Assembly: GCF_002813375.1 (NCBI RefSeq)
Contig: NZ_PHUJ01000003.1
Coordinates: 2,480,001-2,544,000, forward strand
DNA from: Pseudonocardia alni
GTDB taxonomy: Bacteria > Actinomycetota > Actinomycetes > Mycobacteriales > Pseudonocardiaceae
Length of the DNA: 64,000 nucleotides
Direction of reading: 5' to 3'
In this document: piece by piece, positions 30,521-40,792 of the stretch
Layout of the letters: each line of letters opens with the position of its first letter
Numbering within the stretch: the first letter of the stretch is position 1
Translations under genes and position numbers: made by a program
Notes under the pieces: model-generated
Database searches by the model: none
What the model was told of the DNA's origin: nothing
What the model saw: only the letters and a program-made list of their open reading frames with translations

Positions 30521-31726
30521 TCAGTTCGGTGTGCTGCTCACCGCACCGGTCGTCGTCGACGACGGCGGGGGCGTGGTGTCGTCCGAGGGGTCGGCCTGTC
30601 CCTCCCCGGCCGCGGTGGGCCGGGTCGTGGGCGCCGTCGTCGGCGTCGTCGGGTCCGCCTGGCCCTCCGTCGTCGGCGAGGTCTCCGACGGCGACGGCGA
30701 CGTCGTGGGCGACGTCTCACCCGGCCCGTTCAGCACGGACGGGTCGGTGGTGCCCTCCGGGGAGGTCGGGCCGCCCGGGGTGGTCGCTCCCTGCGTCGGA
30801 CGCGGGTCCGGCGCCGGGGTGTCCTCGTCGCCCTCGGAGACCGGGGGCGGCGGGGCCGGGGTCCCGTCGCGCAGCGGCGACCGTGGGTCGGTCGGCGTGC
30901 CCGGCGGGGTCTCGGCGACCTTCTGGCTCAGGAAGCGGTTCTGCTGCTCGAAGTCGTTGCGCAGGTCGGGCGCGGTGCGGTCCACCAGCGGGCCGAGCGC
31001 GGCGAGTTCCTGCTGCGCACCGACGGTGTCCCCGGCGGCGAGTTTGGCGTTGACCCGCTCGATGCCCTCGCGCAGCGTGGTCGCGGCCTGCACCTGTTCG
31101 GCGCGCTCGCTGTAGAGCACCCGGGAGACACCCCACAGGGCGTCGCCCGGCTGGGCCTCGTGCGCACTGATCGAGACGACGGCCAGCGCACATGCCGCGA
31201 CCGCCGCGGCGGCGACGAGCGGACGCAGGAAGGAGACCTTCCGCGACGGCTTCGCCGGCTGCAGGATCTGCACGGCCTCGTCGGTGTCGAGGAGCTGCGG
31301 GATCGGGTCGCGCTCGACCTCGTCCTTCCAGGACGAGAGCATCGCGGTCAGGTGGTCGTCGACGTCGTAGCCGCGCCGGCCGGGGCCGGACACGCCGAGC
31401 CCGGAGGACAGGGCGTTGATCAGCTCGTCGTCGGCCTGGAGCTCGACGAGGTCGATCGGGCCGTCGTCCTCGACGCCGTCGAGGTCGTCCCACTCGTCGG
31501 CGCGGGCGGCGTGCCGCTGCACGGCCGGCTGCGGGACGGTGCGCCCGTCGAACGGCACCGGGTGACCCCGGTGCCCGAGCGGATGCGAGTGGCCGTTGGT
31601 GTGGCCGTTGGTACGGGGAGGGCGGGGCTCGCCGAAGCGGCCACGCGTCACCGGTGCGGGCGGGCGCTCCCAGCCCTCACCGGGCGGCGGGGGGAAGCCC
31701 GGACCGTGCGGACCCTGGTCACGCAT
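30521..31726 (-). CDS. rsdA: Anti-sigma-D factor RsdA
   Basis: 401 residues. The cytoplasmic N-terminus holds the acidic sigma-binding helix (ADEWDDLDGVEDDGPIDLVE, about 76-95). A transmembrane helix lies at about 168-187. The extracytoplasmic part has a helical stretch, then a long Thr/Pro/Ser-rich tail. RsdA sequesters SigD until it is degraded. ATG at 31726 overlaps the sigD stop by eight bases. GAGGAGG of the upstream coding sequence serves as the ribosome site, so sigma and anti-sigma are coupled. M. tuberculosis has the same pair (Rv3413c-Rv3414c). Confidence 0.9.
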   Translation of the reverse strand: MRDQGPHGPGFPPPPGEGWERPPAPVTRGRFGEPRPPRTNGHTNGHSHPLGHRGHPVPFDGRTVPQPAVQRHAARADEWDDLDGVEDDGPIDLVELQADDELINALSSGLGVSGPGRRGYDVDDHLTAMLSSWKDEVERDPIPQLLDTDEAVQILQPAKPSRKVSFLRPLVAAAAVAACALAVVSISAHEAQPGDALWGVSRVLYSERAEQVQAATTLREGIERVNAKLAAGDTVGAQQELAALGPLVDRTAPDLRNDFEQQNRFLSQKVAETPPGTPTDPRSPLRDGTPAPPPPVSEGDEDTPAPDPRPTQGATTPGGPTSPEGTTDPSVLNGPGETSPTTSPSPSETSPTTEGQADPTTPTTAPTTRPTAAGEGQADPSDDTTPPPSSTTTGAVSSTPN

Positions 31727-32294
31727 CCCGGACCACCTCCTCACTCATCATCTTCCTCAGCCGGGCCAGCGCCCGGTGCTGGGCGACGCGGACGGCGCCC
31801 GGGGTGGAGCCGACGGCTGCCGCGGTCTCCTCCGCGGACAGGCCCACGACCACGCGCAACACGATGATCTCCCGATGCTTGTCCGGAAGGATCTCCAGGA
31901 GCTTGGACATCTCCTCCGACAGTTCCACCTGCAGGGCCCGGGACTCCGGACCGTCGGACGACTCCATGCGGTCCGGCACGTCGGCCATCGGTTCCGAGCG
32001 GTTCCGGGACGCAGCCCGGTGCGCGTCGATGACCTTGTGGGACGCGATGCCGTAGACGAAGGCGAGGAACGGGCGACCCTGCACCCGATACCCCGGCAAC
32101 GCCGTGAGCACGGCCACGCAGACCTCCTGGGCGACATCGTCCGCCGAGACGGACCCTCGGTCGGTCCCCAGACGGGCGCGGCAGTAGCGCACGACGAGGG
32201 GCCGAATCATGGCGAGAACGCGCTCGACCGCGGACCGATCGCCGGCCATGGCCGCTTCGATCCACTCGTCGGGAACGTCTCTTGATTCACTCAT
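31719..32294 (-). CDS. sigD: ECF-type RNA polymerase sigma factor SigD
   Basis: 191 residues. Region 2 runs from IRPLVVRYCRARLG through SADDVAQEVCVAVLTALPGY. Region 4 is LPDKHREIIVLRVVVGLSAEETAAAVG and SVRVAQHRALARL-like. SigD controls lipid and stress genes in mycobacteria, with partner RsdA downstream. The ATG at 32294 sits on the CGAT of a candidate SigD-type promoter (32293-32318), so translation may instead begin at the Met of EAAMAGDRSAV, 15 codons further in. Confidence 0.93.
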   Translation of the reverse strand: MSESRDVPDEWIEAAMAGDRSAVERVLAMIRPLVVRYCRARLGTDRGSVSADDVAQEVCVAVLTALPGYRVQGRPFLAFVYGIASHKVIDAHRAASRNRSEPMADVPDRMESSDGPESRALQVELSEEMSKLLEILPDKHREIIVLRVVVGLSAEETAAAVGSTPGAVRVAQHRALARLRKMMSEEVVRDA

Positions 32295-32318
32295 CGTGGG
32301 GAACCGCCCAGGCGTTAC
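32293..32318 (-). promoter_or_regulatory. Candidate SigD-type promoter
   Basis: The minus strand reads GTAACG, 16 bases, CGAT. As I recall it, the mycobacterial SigD consensus is GTAACGCT with CGAT. The -10 overlaps the annotated start codon of sigD, so either sigD starts later or the match is fortuitous. Confidence 0.4.
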
Positions 32319-33089
32319 GAGCTTCCAGCAGTGTCATCCGATCGTGGAGGCAACCCGCGTTCGCGCAGGTGGGATCGGCTCGGATCCACCGTATCCGAGC
32401 GGGGCTCGCCGACGGGAGTCGCTCCATGTCAGATCAGACGATCGTGCACCGTTCCGGGTTGCGCGGGGCCACGCCGGAACACGGCCACGGGGCGGCCACG
32501 GTCGGCGAGCGGTTCGTCACCCACCGCAGATTTGCGGTCACCGGACGCAGTGAAGATCGTCCGCGCCCGATCACCGGCCGTGGACCGCCCGGCGCGGGTC
32601 GCGCCCGGTTCGGCGCGGAGTCCGGACGAGTCGCCGTGGGGTCGCGGGGCTGCGGCGGCGCATGTGACACCAGGGACGAGAGGGACGCCGGAGGACGATT
32701 CCCGGCGTCCCCCCGACCGCTCGCCGGACGAGGACCGATCGGACGCGGACGGTTACGGCGTCCGGCGGATCCGTCATCGGTCCCGCCGAGGCGGCCGCGC
32801 CCCGGCGGGGTCCGGTCGCGGGGAGCACGACCGGCGTCCCGTCACCGGGCGCCGGGCCGGCCGGAGCCGGTCGGGGCGGGGGTCCCGGGCGTGGTGCCCC
32901 GGGTGCGGGCCGCGGGGGTCTGCAGCGGCCCGGGTGCGTGGGCCGGACACGGGGATGTCCGGGCGTGGAGCCGGACCGCGGGGGTCGGTCCGACTCACGA
33001 TGCCCACCCGCGGGCGAGTGGGTGGAGCGGCCGGTTCGGGGTCGGTCGCTCGGTGGTGCGTTCTCGTGCCGTTCCGGGTGGGGACCCGG
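32319..33089. other. Long non-coding gap between sigD and bldM
   Basis: No frame on either strand shows a recognisable protein; the long open frames are GC-rich Arg/Pro/Gly strings. It holds hairpins at 32682-32711 (10-bp stem, GGGACGCCGG/CCGGCGTCCC) and 32972-32992 (CGGACC/GGTCCG), which may end the bldM transcript, and the upstream region of sigD. It could be a decayed gene or a site of unseen small RNAs. Confidence 0.5.
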
Positions 33090-33686
33090 TCAGGACACCA
33101 GGCCGCGCCGGAAACCGTGGGCCACGGCCTGTGCGCGGTCACGGACGCCGAGCTTGCGGAACAGCCGGCGGGCGTGGGTCTTCACGGTGTCCTCGGAGAG
33201 GTAGAGCTCGCGGCCGATCTGGCCGTTGCTCTTGCCCTGGCTCATCCCGCGCAGCACCTGGAGCTCGCGCTCGGTGAGCTGGACCCCCGGGTCGGTGGGG
33301 ACGCGCGGGGTCGGCACCGAGGTGCTGGCCAGGGTGTGTGCCAGCGCGGCGACCAGCTCGGGACGCGAGGCGTCCCAGCGCAGGTAACCGCGTGCCCCAC
33401 CGGCGATGGCGGCGGCGATGCTGCCGGCGTCGTCCGGGGCTCCGAAGACGATGACGTTGGCCTGCGGGTGGGCGGCCACCAGTCGCCGGGTGGCCTCCAC
33501 CCCGGTCGGCACAGCACGCTGCGTCCCGACCAGGACGACGTCGACGGACTGGCGGGCGTAGCGGGCGAGGAGCTCGTCCCCGTGGGCGACGCAGTCGATG
33601 CGCTGGACCCCCGGGACCGCGGACATGACGCGAGTCAGTCCCTCGCGGACGCTGCGACGATCGTCGCAGATGAGTACCGTCGTCAC
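33090..33686 (-). CDS. BldM-like atypical response regulator
   Basis: 198 residues, the length of Streptomyces BldM, which it resembles throughout. The C-terminal helix-turn-helix is LTERELQVLRGMSQGKSNGQ then SEDTVKTHARRLFRKLGV. BldM controls developmental genes alone or with WhiI. The receiver keeps the acidic pair (Asp8, Asp9), but the phosphoacceptor position is Gly54 (VVLVGTQRA), the Ser/Thr position is Gly82, and the switch Lys is Trp104 (GYLRWDAS). It therefore should not accept phosphate. GTG at 33686 follows GGAAGGAA. It lies near sigD and whiB. Confidence 0.88.
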   Translation of the reverse strand: MTTVLICDDRRSVREGLTRVMSAVPGVQRIDCVAHGDELLARYARQSVDVVLVGTQRAVPTGVEATRRLVAAHPQANVIVFGAPDDAGSIAAAIAGGARGYLRWDASRPELVAALAHTLASTSVPTPRVPTDPGVQLTERELQVLRGMSQGKSNGQIGRELYLSEDTVKTHARRLFRKLGVRDRAQAVAHGFRRGLVS

Positions 33687-33888
33687 GACGATTCCTTCCT
33701 GCAGCTTCCTGCAGCCGGGTGATTCTTCACCCTCCGAATCGGCGGGTGACACTCTCACCTTGACACGGTCGGGGCGATTTTGTGCCCTCCGTTCGGCGCT
33801 CTGACCCACGTGCATCAGCGTCATGTGGGTGAAGCGTCGCCGAATGGAGTAGTCCGTACGGTACATCGTCCGGGCCCGGCTCCGGGCA

Positions 33889-34944
33889 CTACTCCCGCAG
33901 CAGTTCTCGCCCGCTACGGTCACTTCGCGTATAGAGGACGCTCACCGTGTGCAACACCGCATGTCGGCGACCCTCCGCACCCGCTCGGCGACTGCGCGTA
34001 TCGAATGGTGACGCTCCGGCGTGTCGCGCTCCGGCGACCGGTCCGGAACCGGCCTTCGGCGTCGCCCGATCGGCCCCGCGGCGCCCGCGGTGCGGCCGAT
34101 CGGGTACGGCATCCGGACCACCTCCGGCCGGGTCCGGTGCCCCGTCCGGCCCCGGTGCCGGCCCGGCGAGGTCGGCCCGGGCGAGCAGCGCAGGGCGGTG
34201 CAGCGGTAGCAGTCCGTGTACGAGCGCGTCCGCGGCCACCGCGTCCAGCTCGGCGACGACGTCCGCCCGGACCTGCCCCGCCACCCCGGCGACGACCGCC
34301 CGGACCAGGCGGCTCTTGAGCACGTGCCGCGCGGACCCGAGCGCCCGCGCCCCGGCCAGCGCCTGGTCGGCGGCGACGAGCGCCGCGGCCGGGTCGCCCG
34401 CGACCAGTGCGGTCTCCGCGGTCACCCAGCCGTGGCGGACCCGGGTGCGGTGACCGTGCGGGCCGCACCACGGCCCGGCCCGGCGCAGCAGCACGGCGGC
34501 GGTCGCGGCGTCGAGGCGGCCGAGCGCGTCGGCGGCGAGCCCGGTCAGCGCGTCGGCGACGGCCGCGGCGCGGTCGAGGCCCCACGGCCCGGGGTCGGCC
34601 GGGGGCCCCGCGCCCGGCAGCACCAGCCGGAGGGTGGCGCCGTCGAGTGCGGCCGCTGCGCGGTGCCCGCCGAGCTGGCGCAGGTGCGAGGCCCGGGTGA
34701 CGGTCGCGTGCGCCCGCGGCACGACCCCGGTAGACGGGTCGCGGCGCACCCCGTCGAGCAGCGCGGCCGCGGCCGCGTAGTGCCCGGAGCCGCCCCGGGC
34801 GACGGCGGCCGCCCACCGCAGCTCCGCCGGCCCGTCCGGGCGGCCCGCCGCGGCCACCTCCCGGTCCGTCGCCGCCCCGGCGAGCAGGGCCCGTACCTCC
34901 GCCGAGGGCGCTCGCCGTGCACCACCCTGTCGGACGTGCACCAT
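33889..34944 (-). CDS. Conserved helical protein between bldM and whiB (Rv3415c-like)
   Basis: 351 residues from ATG at 34944 (GAGGTGAACG upstream). It is Ala/Arg/Gly-rich and appears built of paired helices, with TPR-like stretches such as GHYAAAAALLDGVRRDPS, AAALVAADQALAGARALG and HVLKSRLVRAVVAGVAG. M. tuberculosis has a hypothetical gene at this place (Rv3415c). There are no membrane helices or catalytic motifs. The C-terminal 80 residues are low complexity. The gene is divergent from whiB with 84 bases between starts. The function is unknown. Confidence 0.78.
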   Translation of the reverse strand: MVHVRQGGARRAPSAEVRALLAGAATDREVAAAGRPDGPAELRWAAAVARGGSGHYAAAAALLDGVRRDPSTGVVPRAHATVTRASHLRQLGGHRAAAALDGATLRLVLPGAGPPADPGPWGLDRAAAVADALTGLAADALGRLDAATAAVLLRRAGPWCGPHGHRTRVRHGWVTAETALVAGDPAAALVAADQALAGARALGSARHVLKSRLVRAVVAGVAGQVRADVVAELDAVAADALVHGLLPLHRPALLARADLAGPAPGPDGAPDPAGGGPDAVPDRPHRGRRGADRATPKAGSGPVAGARHAGASPFDTRSRRAGAEGRRHAVLHTVSVLYTRSDRSGRELLRE

Positions 34945-35028
34945 CGTTCACCTCGAATCAGGTTTGCGGCCGCCATGGCCAGGGAATCTGAGCGTCGTCA
35001 GGTTCGATAGCGAAGGCAGGTGACGAAC

Positions 35029-35370
35029 ATGGCGGACATCCGGAGGCTTCCCGGCCCGGTCGCCGACATCTACGACTGGCAGATGGAGGGAGCCTGCCGG
35101 GGGATGGACAGCGCGTTCTTCTTCCATCCCGAGGGTGAGCGAGGTCCCGCCCGGGCCCGTCGTGAGACCCGAGCGAAGCAGGTCTGTTCCGAGTGCCCCG
35201 TGGTGCAGCAGTGCCGCGAGCACGCACTGAAGGTGCACGAGCCCTACGGCATCTGGGGTGGCCTGTCCGAGTCCGAGCGGGACGCGATCATCCGCGGTCC
35301 GCGCCGCACGCTCAAGGTCGCCGCCGAGGCGACCGTCCAGCCGGTGGAGATTCCCGTTCACACCGCCTGA
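35029..35370 (+). CDS. WhiB-family iron-sulfur transcription factor (WhiB3/WhiD type)
   Basis: 113 residues. It has four cysteines for a 4Fe-4S cluster: one in GACRGMDSAFF, then CSECPVVQQC. The WhiB turn EPYGIWGGLSESERD follows and a basic C-terminus binds DNA with sigma factor. The N-terminus LPGPVADIYDWQMEGACRGMD closely matches mycobacterial WhiB3. The neighbourhood (sigD, Rv3415c-like, groEL) is the same as at Rv3416. ATG at 35029 is chosen for AGGTGA five bases upstream; a GTG nine bases earlier is possible. These proteins respond to redox state and nitric oxide. Confidence 0.95.
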   Translation: MADIRRLPGPVADIYDWQMEGACRGMDSAFFFHPEGERGPARARRETRAKQVCSECPVVQQCREHALKVHEPYGIWGGLSESERDAIIRGPRRTLKVAAEATVQPVEIPVHTA

Positions 35371-35441
35371 GAGGGCCCCGACCCGCGGGGGCTCCCATCT
35401 CCCGTCGGACGGCACACACACTCCCTGCCCCGCAACGCACA

Positions 35442-35471
35442 ACGGCGGGCGACCCGAGGGTCGCCCGCCGT
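35442..35471. terminator. Bidirectional terminator
   Basis: ACGGCGGGCGACC pairs with GGTCGCCCGCCGT around a CGAG loop, between convergent whiB and groEL. Confidence 0.88.
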
Positions 35472-35489
35472 CGTCGTGCTCGGACCGGA

Positions 35490-37124
<1,635 letters not shown>

Positions 37125-37231
37125 CTACCTCTCGGGATACTCGGGTTCTCGGGGGAGAGACGCGACCGCCCCGGTGCGGGCCACCCGTGAGGGTGGACCA
37201 CCCGGGGCGGTACGTCAGGCGATGCCTCGCG

Positions 37232-37522
37232 TCAGTTGACGACGGCCAGCACGTCGCGCGCGGAGAGGATCAGGTACTCCTCGCCGTTGTACTTGACCTC
37301 GGTGCCGCCGTACTTCGAGTAGATGACGACGTCGCCGACGGCCACGTCGAGCGGGACGCGGTTGCCGTTGTCGTCCACCCGGCCCGGGCCGACGGCCAGG
37401 ACCTTGCCCTCCTGGGGCTTCTCCTTGGCGGTGTCCGGGATGACGATGCCGGAGGCGGTGGTGGTCTCCGCCTCGCTGGCCTGGACGACGAGCTTGTCCT
37501 CGAGCGGCTTGATGTTCGCCAC
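37232..37522 (-). CDS. groS: 10-kDa co-chaperonin
   Basis: 96 residues. It caps GroEL. It starts [14 protein letters not shown], contains the mobile loop with [15 protein letters not shown], and ends [17 protein letters not shown] at 37522 is chosen for GGGGAGG eight bases upstream and the family length; the open frame continues upstream without homology. A CIRCE element lies 128 bases upstream. Confidence 0.97.
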   Translation of the reverse strand: MANIKPLEDKLVVQASEAETTTASGIVIPDTAKEKPQEGKVLAVGPGRVDDNGNRVPLDVAVGDVVIYSKYGGTEVKYNGEEYLILSARDVLAVVN

Positions 37523-37649
37523 GACGATGACCTCCCCTTCCTGGGGTGAATCCGGTGTCACGGGTTCTCTAGCGGTGTCAGCAGCGCGCACGTGGCGACT
37601 CCCGCCCCGCCGTCGCGGGTGCCGGGGCGGAGGTCGTCCGCCGCGCGCG

Positions 37650-37676
37650 TTGGCACTCTATCCATGAGAGTGCCAG
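37650..37676. promoter_or_regulatory. CIRCE operator (HrcA site)
   Basis: TTGGCACTC, nine bases, GAGTGCCAG. It is a two-position variant of the consensus TTAGCACTC-N9-GAGTGCTAA, placed upstream of groES. It implies HrcA repression and heat-shock induction of groES-groEL. Confidence 0.92.
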
Positions 37677-37801
37677 AAGCCGAGCGGGGGCTCAACCGCG
37701 CCGTTCGGGCGTGTCGGGAGTTCCCGGTCGTCGCCCGTTGTTCACGTACTCGTCGACCGACGGCCCGGTGTCACTCGATCGGGAGCGTTGCACTGCACAT
37801 C

Positions 37802-39392
37802 GTGATCACCTCCCGCCGTTCGCTGCTGCGCGCCGGACTCACCGCCGCCGCCGTCACCGCCGCCGCACCCCTGCTGCCCGGCGCCGCCGCCGCGGCGCCC
37901 GGACCCGCCCCGGCCCGGCCGCCGGGCGACCCGTTCGGGCTCGGCGTGGCCTCCGGGGAACCCGATCCGACCTCGGTCGTGCTGTGGACCCGGCTCGCCA
38001 CCGACCCCGTCGCCGAGGACGGCCTGGGCGGGCTCGGGAACCGCGCCACCGACGTCGAGTGGGAGGTCGCCGACGACGAGCGCTTCGCCCGGGTCGTGCG
38101 TCGCGGCCGGGTCCGCACCGGGCCGGACGCGGGCCACAGCGTGCACGTCGAGGTGCCGGGGCTGCGTCCCGGCCGCGACTACCACTACCGCTTCCGGGTG
38201 GGCCGCACCGTCTCCGACTCCGGCCGCACCCGCACCGCGCCCCCACCGGCGTCGATGACACCGGTGCACATGGCCTTCACCTCGTGCTCGCAGTTCGAGC
38301 ACGGCTTCTTCACGGCGTACCGGCGGATGGCCGAGGAGCGTCCGGACGTGCTGCTGCACCTGGGCGACTACGTCTACGAGTACCCGGCGCAGGACTACGT
38401 CGCGCCCGGCGGGAACGTGCGCGACCACGCCGGCCCGGAGACGACGACGCTGGCCGGCTACCGGCAGCGACTGGCCCAGTACCACGCCGACACCGACCTG
38501 CAGGCCGCGCACGCGGCCGCGCCCTGGCTCGTCGTGTTCGACGACCACGAGGTCGAGAACAACTGGGCCGGCGACGTGCGGGAGCTCCCGCTCGACCCGC
38601 CCGGGGACTTCACCGCGCGGCGGGCCGCCGCGTTCCGCGCCTACTGGGAGAACATGCCGCTGCGCGCCGCCCAGCGCCCCCGCGGCGCGGCCATGCGGCT
38701 GTACCGCCGCCTCGGCTGGGGCGGGCTGGTCACCTTCCACATGCTCGACACCCGCCAGTACCGCGGCGACCAGCCGTGCGGGGACACCTTCCGCAGCGAC
38801 TGCGCGGAACGCACCGACCCGGCCCGCTCGCTGCCCGGGTCGGCACAGGAACGCTGGATCGCCGACGGCTTCGCCCGCTCCCGCGCCCGCTGGGACGTGC
38901 TGGGCCAGCAGGTTCTTCTCCCAGGTCGACTTCACCCCGGGCGCCGGGCGCGGCTTCAACCCCGACGCGTGGGACGGCTACCCCGGCTCCCGGGACCGCG
39001 TCGTCGACTCCTGGACCGCGGCCACGCGGCGCGGCGGCGCACGCAACCTCGTCGTCCTCACCGGCGATGTGCACGCGCACTGGGGCGCCGACGTGAAGCG
39101 CCGCTTCGACGACCCCGCCTCGCCGGTGGTCGGCACCGAGCTGGTGTCCAGCTCGATCACCTCGGGCGGCGACGGCTCGGAGAAGCAGAACGGCTCCGAC
39201 GCCGTCCTCGCCGACAATCCGCACATCCGGTTCCACAACAACCGCCGCGGCTACGTCAGCACCCGGTTCACCGCGGACCGGATGGAGGCCGAGTTCAAGG
39301 TGGTGCCGTTCGTGAGGCAGCCGGGCGCCCCGGTGCAGACCCGCGGACGGTTCGTGACCGAGGACCGTCGGCCGGGCCTGCGACCGCTGTAG
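37802..39392 (+). pseudogene. phoD: PhoD-family alkaline phosphatase with one frameshift
   Basis: A complete PhoD protein can be read only across two frames. The first, from GTG 37802, begins with a twin-arginine signal (TSRRSLLRAGL), then the Fn3-like N-terminal domain and the catalytic start FTSCSQFEHG, LLHLGDYVYEY and FDDHEVENNWAG. Near 38912 the sequence GGTTCTTCTCC replaces what should be GGTGTTCTTCTCC. One base is missing, and the frame changes to one reading FFSQVDFTPG, then NLVVLTGDVHAHWGAD, ending at 39392. All metal ligands are present across the two parts. It is either a real inactivating deletion or a sequencing error. The family is secreted through Tat and releases phosphate from esters. 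Confidence 0.88.
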
Positions 39393-39397
39393 CGGAG

Positions 39398-39403
39398 TAG
39401 GTT
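39398..39403 (+). promoter_or_regulatory. -10 element, leaderless aldo/keto reductase gene
   Basis: TAGGTT, seven bases before the GTG at 39411, just after the PhoD stop. Confidence 0.5.
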
Positions 39404-39410
39404 GGGACGC

Positions 39411-40322
39411 GTGGCTGACCTGGTTCTCGGCGCGAACGTCTTCGGGTGGACGGCGGACAGGGAGACCTCGTTCGCCGTCCTCGACGCGTTCGTCGCCGCC
39501 GGCGGACGGATGATCGACACCGCGGACTCCTACATGTGGCGCGCACCGGGGAACTCCGGCGGCGAGTCCGAGACGATCCTCGGCGAGTGGATGGCCGCCC
39601 GCGGCAACCGCGACGCGCTGCACCTCGCGACGAAGGTCGGTGCCCTGCCCGGCCGGGAGGGACTGTCGGCGGAGAACGTCGCGGCCGCGGCGCGGGACTC
39701 GCTGCGCCGCATGGGCACCGATCGGATCGACCTCTACTACGCCCACCGCGACGACGAGGCGACCGCGCAGGAGGAGACCCTCGACGCGTTCGACGCCCTG
39801 GTCCGCGAGGGGCTGGTCCGCGAGGTCGGCGCGTCGAACTTCTCCCCGGAGCGGCTGCGTTCGGCGCTGGAGATCTCCGCGCGCGACGGGCTGACCGCGT
39901 TCAGCACCATCCAGCCGCACTACAACCTCATGGAGCGCGACGCCTTCGAGGCAGGTCTGGCCCCGCTCGCCGAGTCGGAGAAGCTGGCCGTCCACCCGTA
40001 CTACGGGCTGGCCAAGGGCTTCCTGACCGGCAAGTACCGGCCCGACTCCCCCTCCCCGGAGGGCCCGCGTGCCGAGGGCGCGGCGGCGTACCTGGACTCC
40101 CGCGGCCGCGCCGTGCTGGCCGGGCTCGACGAGATCTCCGCCGGCTACGGCGTCCCGGTCCCGGCGGTCGCCCTGACCTGGCTGGCCGCGCAGCCCGCGG
40201 TGACCGCGCCGATCGCGAGCGCACGCACCGTCGAGCAGCTGGAACAGCTGCTGCCGATGCTCACCCTGGAGCTGACCGACGACGAGCTGCGCCTGCTGTC
40301 CTACCTGTCCGCGACGTCCTGA
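39411..40322 (+). CDS. Aldo/keto reductase
   Basis: 303 residues. An NADPH-dependent TIM-barrel oxidoreductase with the tetrad visible: Asp and Tyr in MIDTADSYMW, Lys in LATKVG and His in YYAHRDDE. The C-terminal cofactor segment is APIASARTVEQLEQL. It resembles the YajO/Tas-like group; the substrate is unknown. The leaderless GTG is chosen. Its 3' end overlaps the convergent rimI gene by 22 bases. Confidence 0.93.
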   Translation: MADLVLGANVFGWTADRETSFAVLDAFVAAGGRMIDTADSYMWRAPGNSGGESETILGEWMAARGNRDALHLATKVGALPGREGLSAENVAAAARDSLRRMGTDRIDLYYAHRDDEATAQEETLDAFDALVREGLVREVGASNFSPERLRSALEISARDGLTAFSTIQPHYNLMERDAFEAGLAPLAESEKLAVHPYYGLAKGFLTGKYRPDSPSPEGPRAEGAAAYLDSRGRAVLAGLDEISAGYGVPVPAVALTWLAAQPAVTAPIASARTVEQLEQLLPMLTLELTDDELRLLSYLSATS

Positions 40323-40792
40323 GCGGCCTTGGGCACGCGGTCGCGGCGCATCGTGTGGGCGTCGGCCATCGACGGCCGGTAGTAGCGCTTGCGCAGCCCG
40401 ACCACGGCGAACCCGTGGCTCTCGTACAGCGTGCGGGCCGGGACGTTGTCGGTGCGCACCTCCAGGAACACCGTGGCCGCCAGCTCGTCGGCGACGGCGA
40501 GCAGCCCCCGCAGCAGCGCGCGGCCGATGCCGTGGCCCTGCCAGGCCGGGTCGACGCCGATCGTGTGCACCTCCGCCTCGGCCATCGGCGGCCCGGCGAC
40601 GACGGCGAGCCCGGCGTAGCCGACCAGCTCGTCACCGGCGCGGGCGGCGAGGTAGAGCTGGCCGGAGGAGACGGCGTCGCGGAAGGCCTGCGCGCTCCAC
40701 GGGTCGTCCCCGGGGAACAGGATCTCCTCCAGCTCCGCGCAGCGCGCCGCGTCGGCCCGGTACAGCGGGCCCAGCGAGACGGTGGCGTTCAC
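40301..40792 (-). CDS. rimI: Ribosomal protein S18-alanine N-acetyltransferase
   Basis: 163 residues of GNAT fold. The acetyl-CoA loop is VDPAWQGHGIGRALLRGLL, and LYESHGFAVVGLRKRYYRP is typical of RimI. It acetylates the N-terminal Ala of S18 and perhaps other proteins. GTG at 40792 overlaps the tsaB stop as GTGA. In mycobacteria tsaD follows rimI; here the next gene is an unrelated reductase on the other strand. Confidence 0.93.
   Translation of the reverse strand: MNATVSLGPLYRADAARCAELEEILFPGDDPWSAQAFRDAVSSGQLYLAARAGDELVGYAGLAVVAGPPMAEAEVHTIGVDPAWQGHGIGRALLRGLLAVADELAATVFLEVRTDNVPARTLYESHGFAVVGLRKRYYRPSMADAHTMRRDRVPKAAQDVADR

Noticed and set aside
32282..33277. Long plus-strand frame between sigD and bldM
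   Set aside because: It is antisense to known genes at both ends and consists of Arg/Gly/Pro runs typical of shadow frames in GC-rich DNA.
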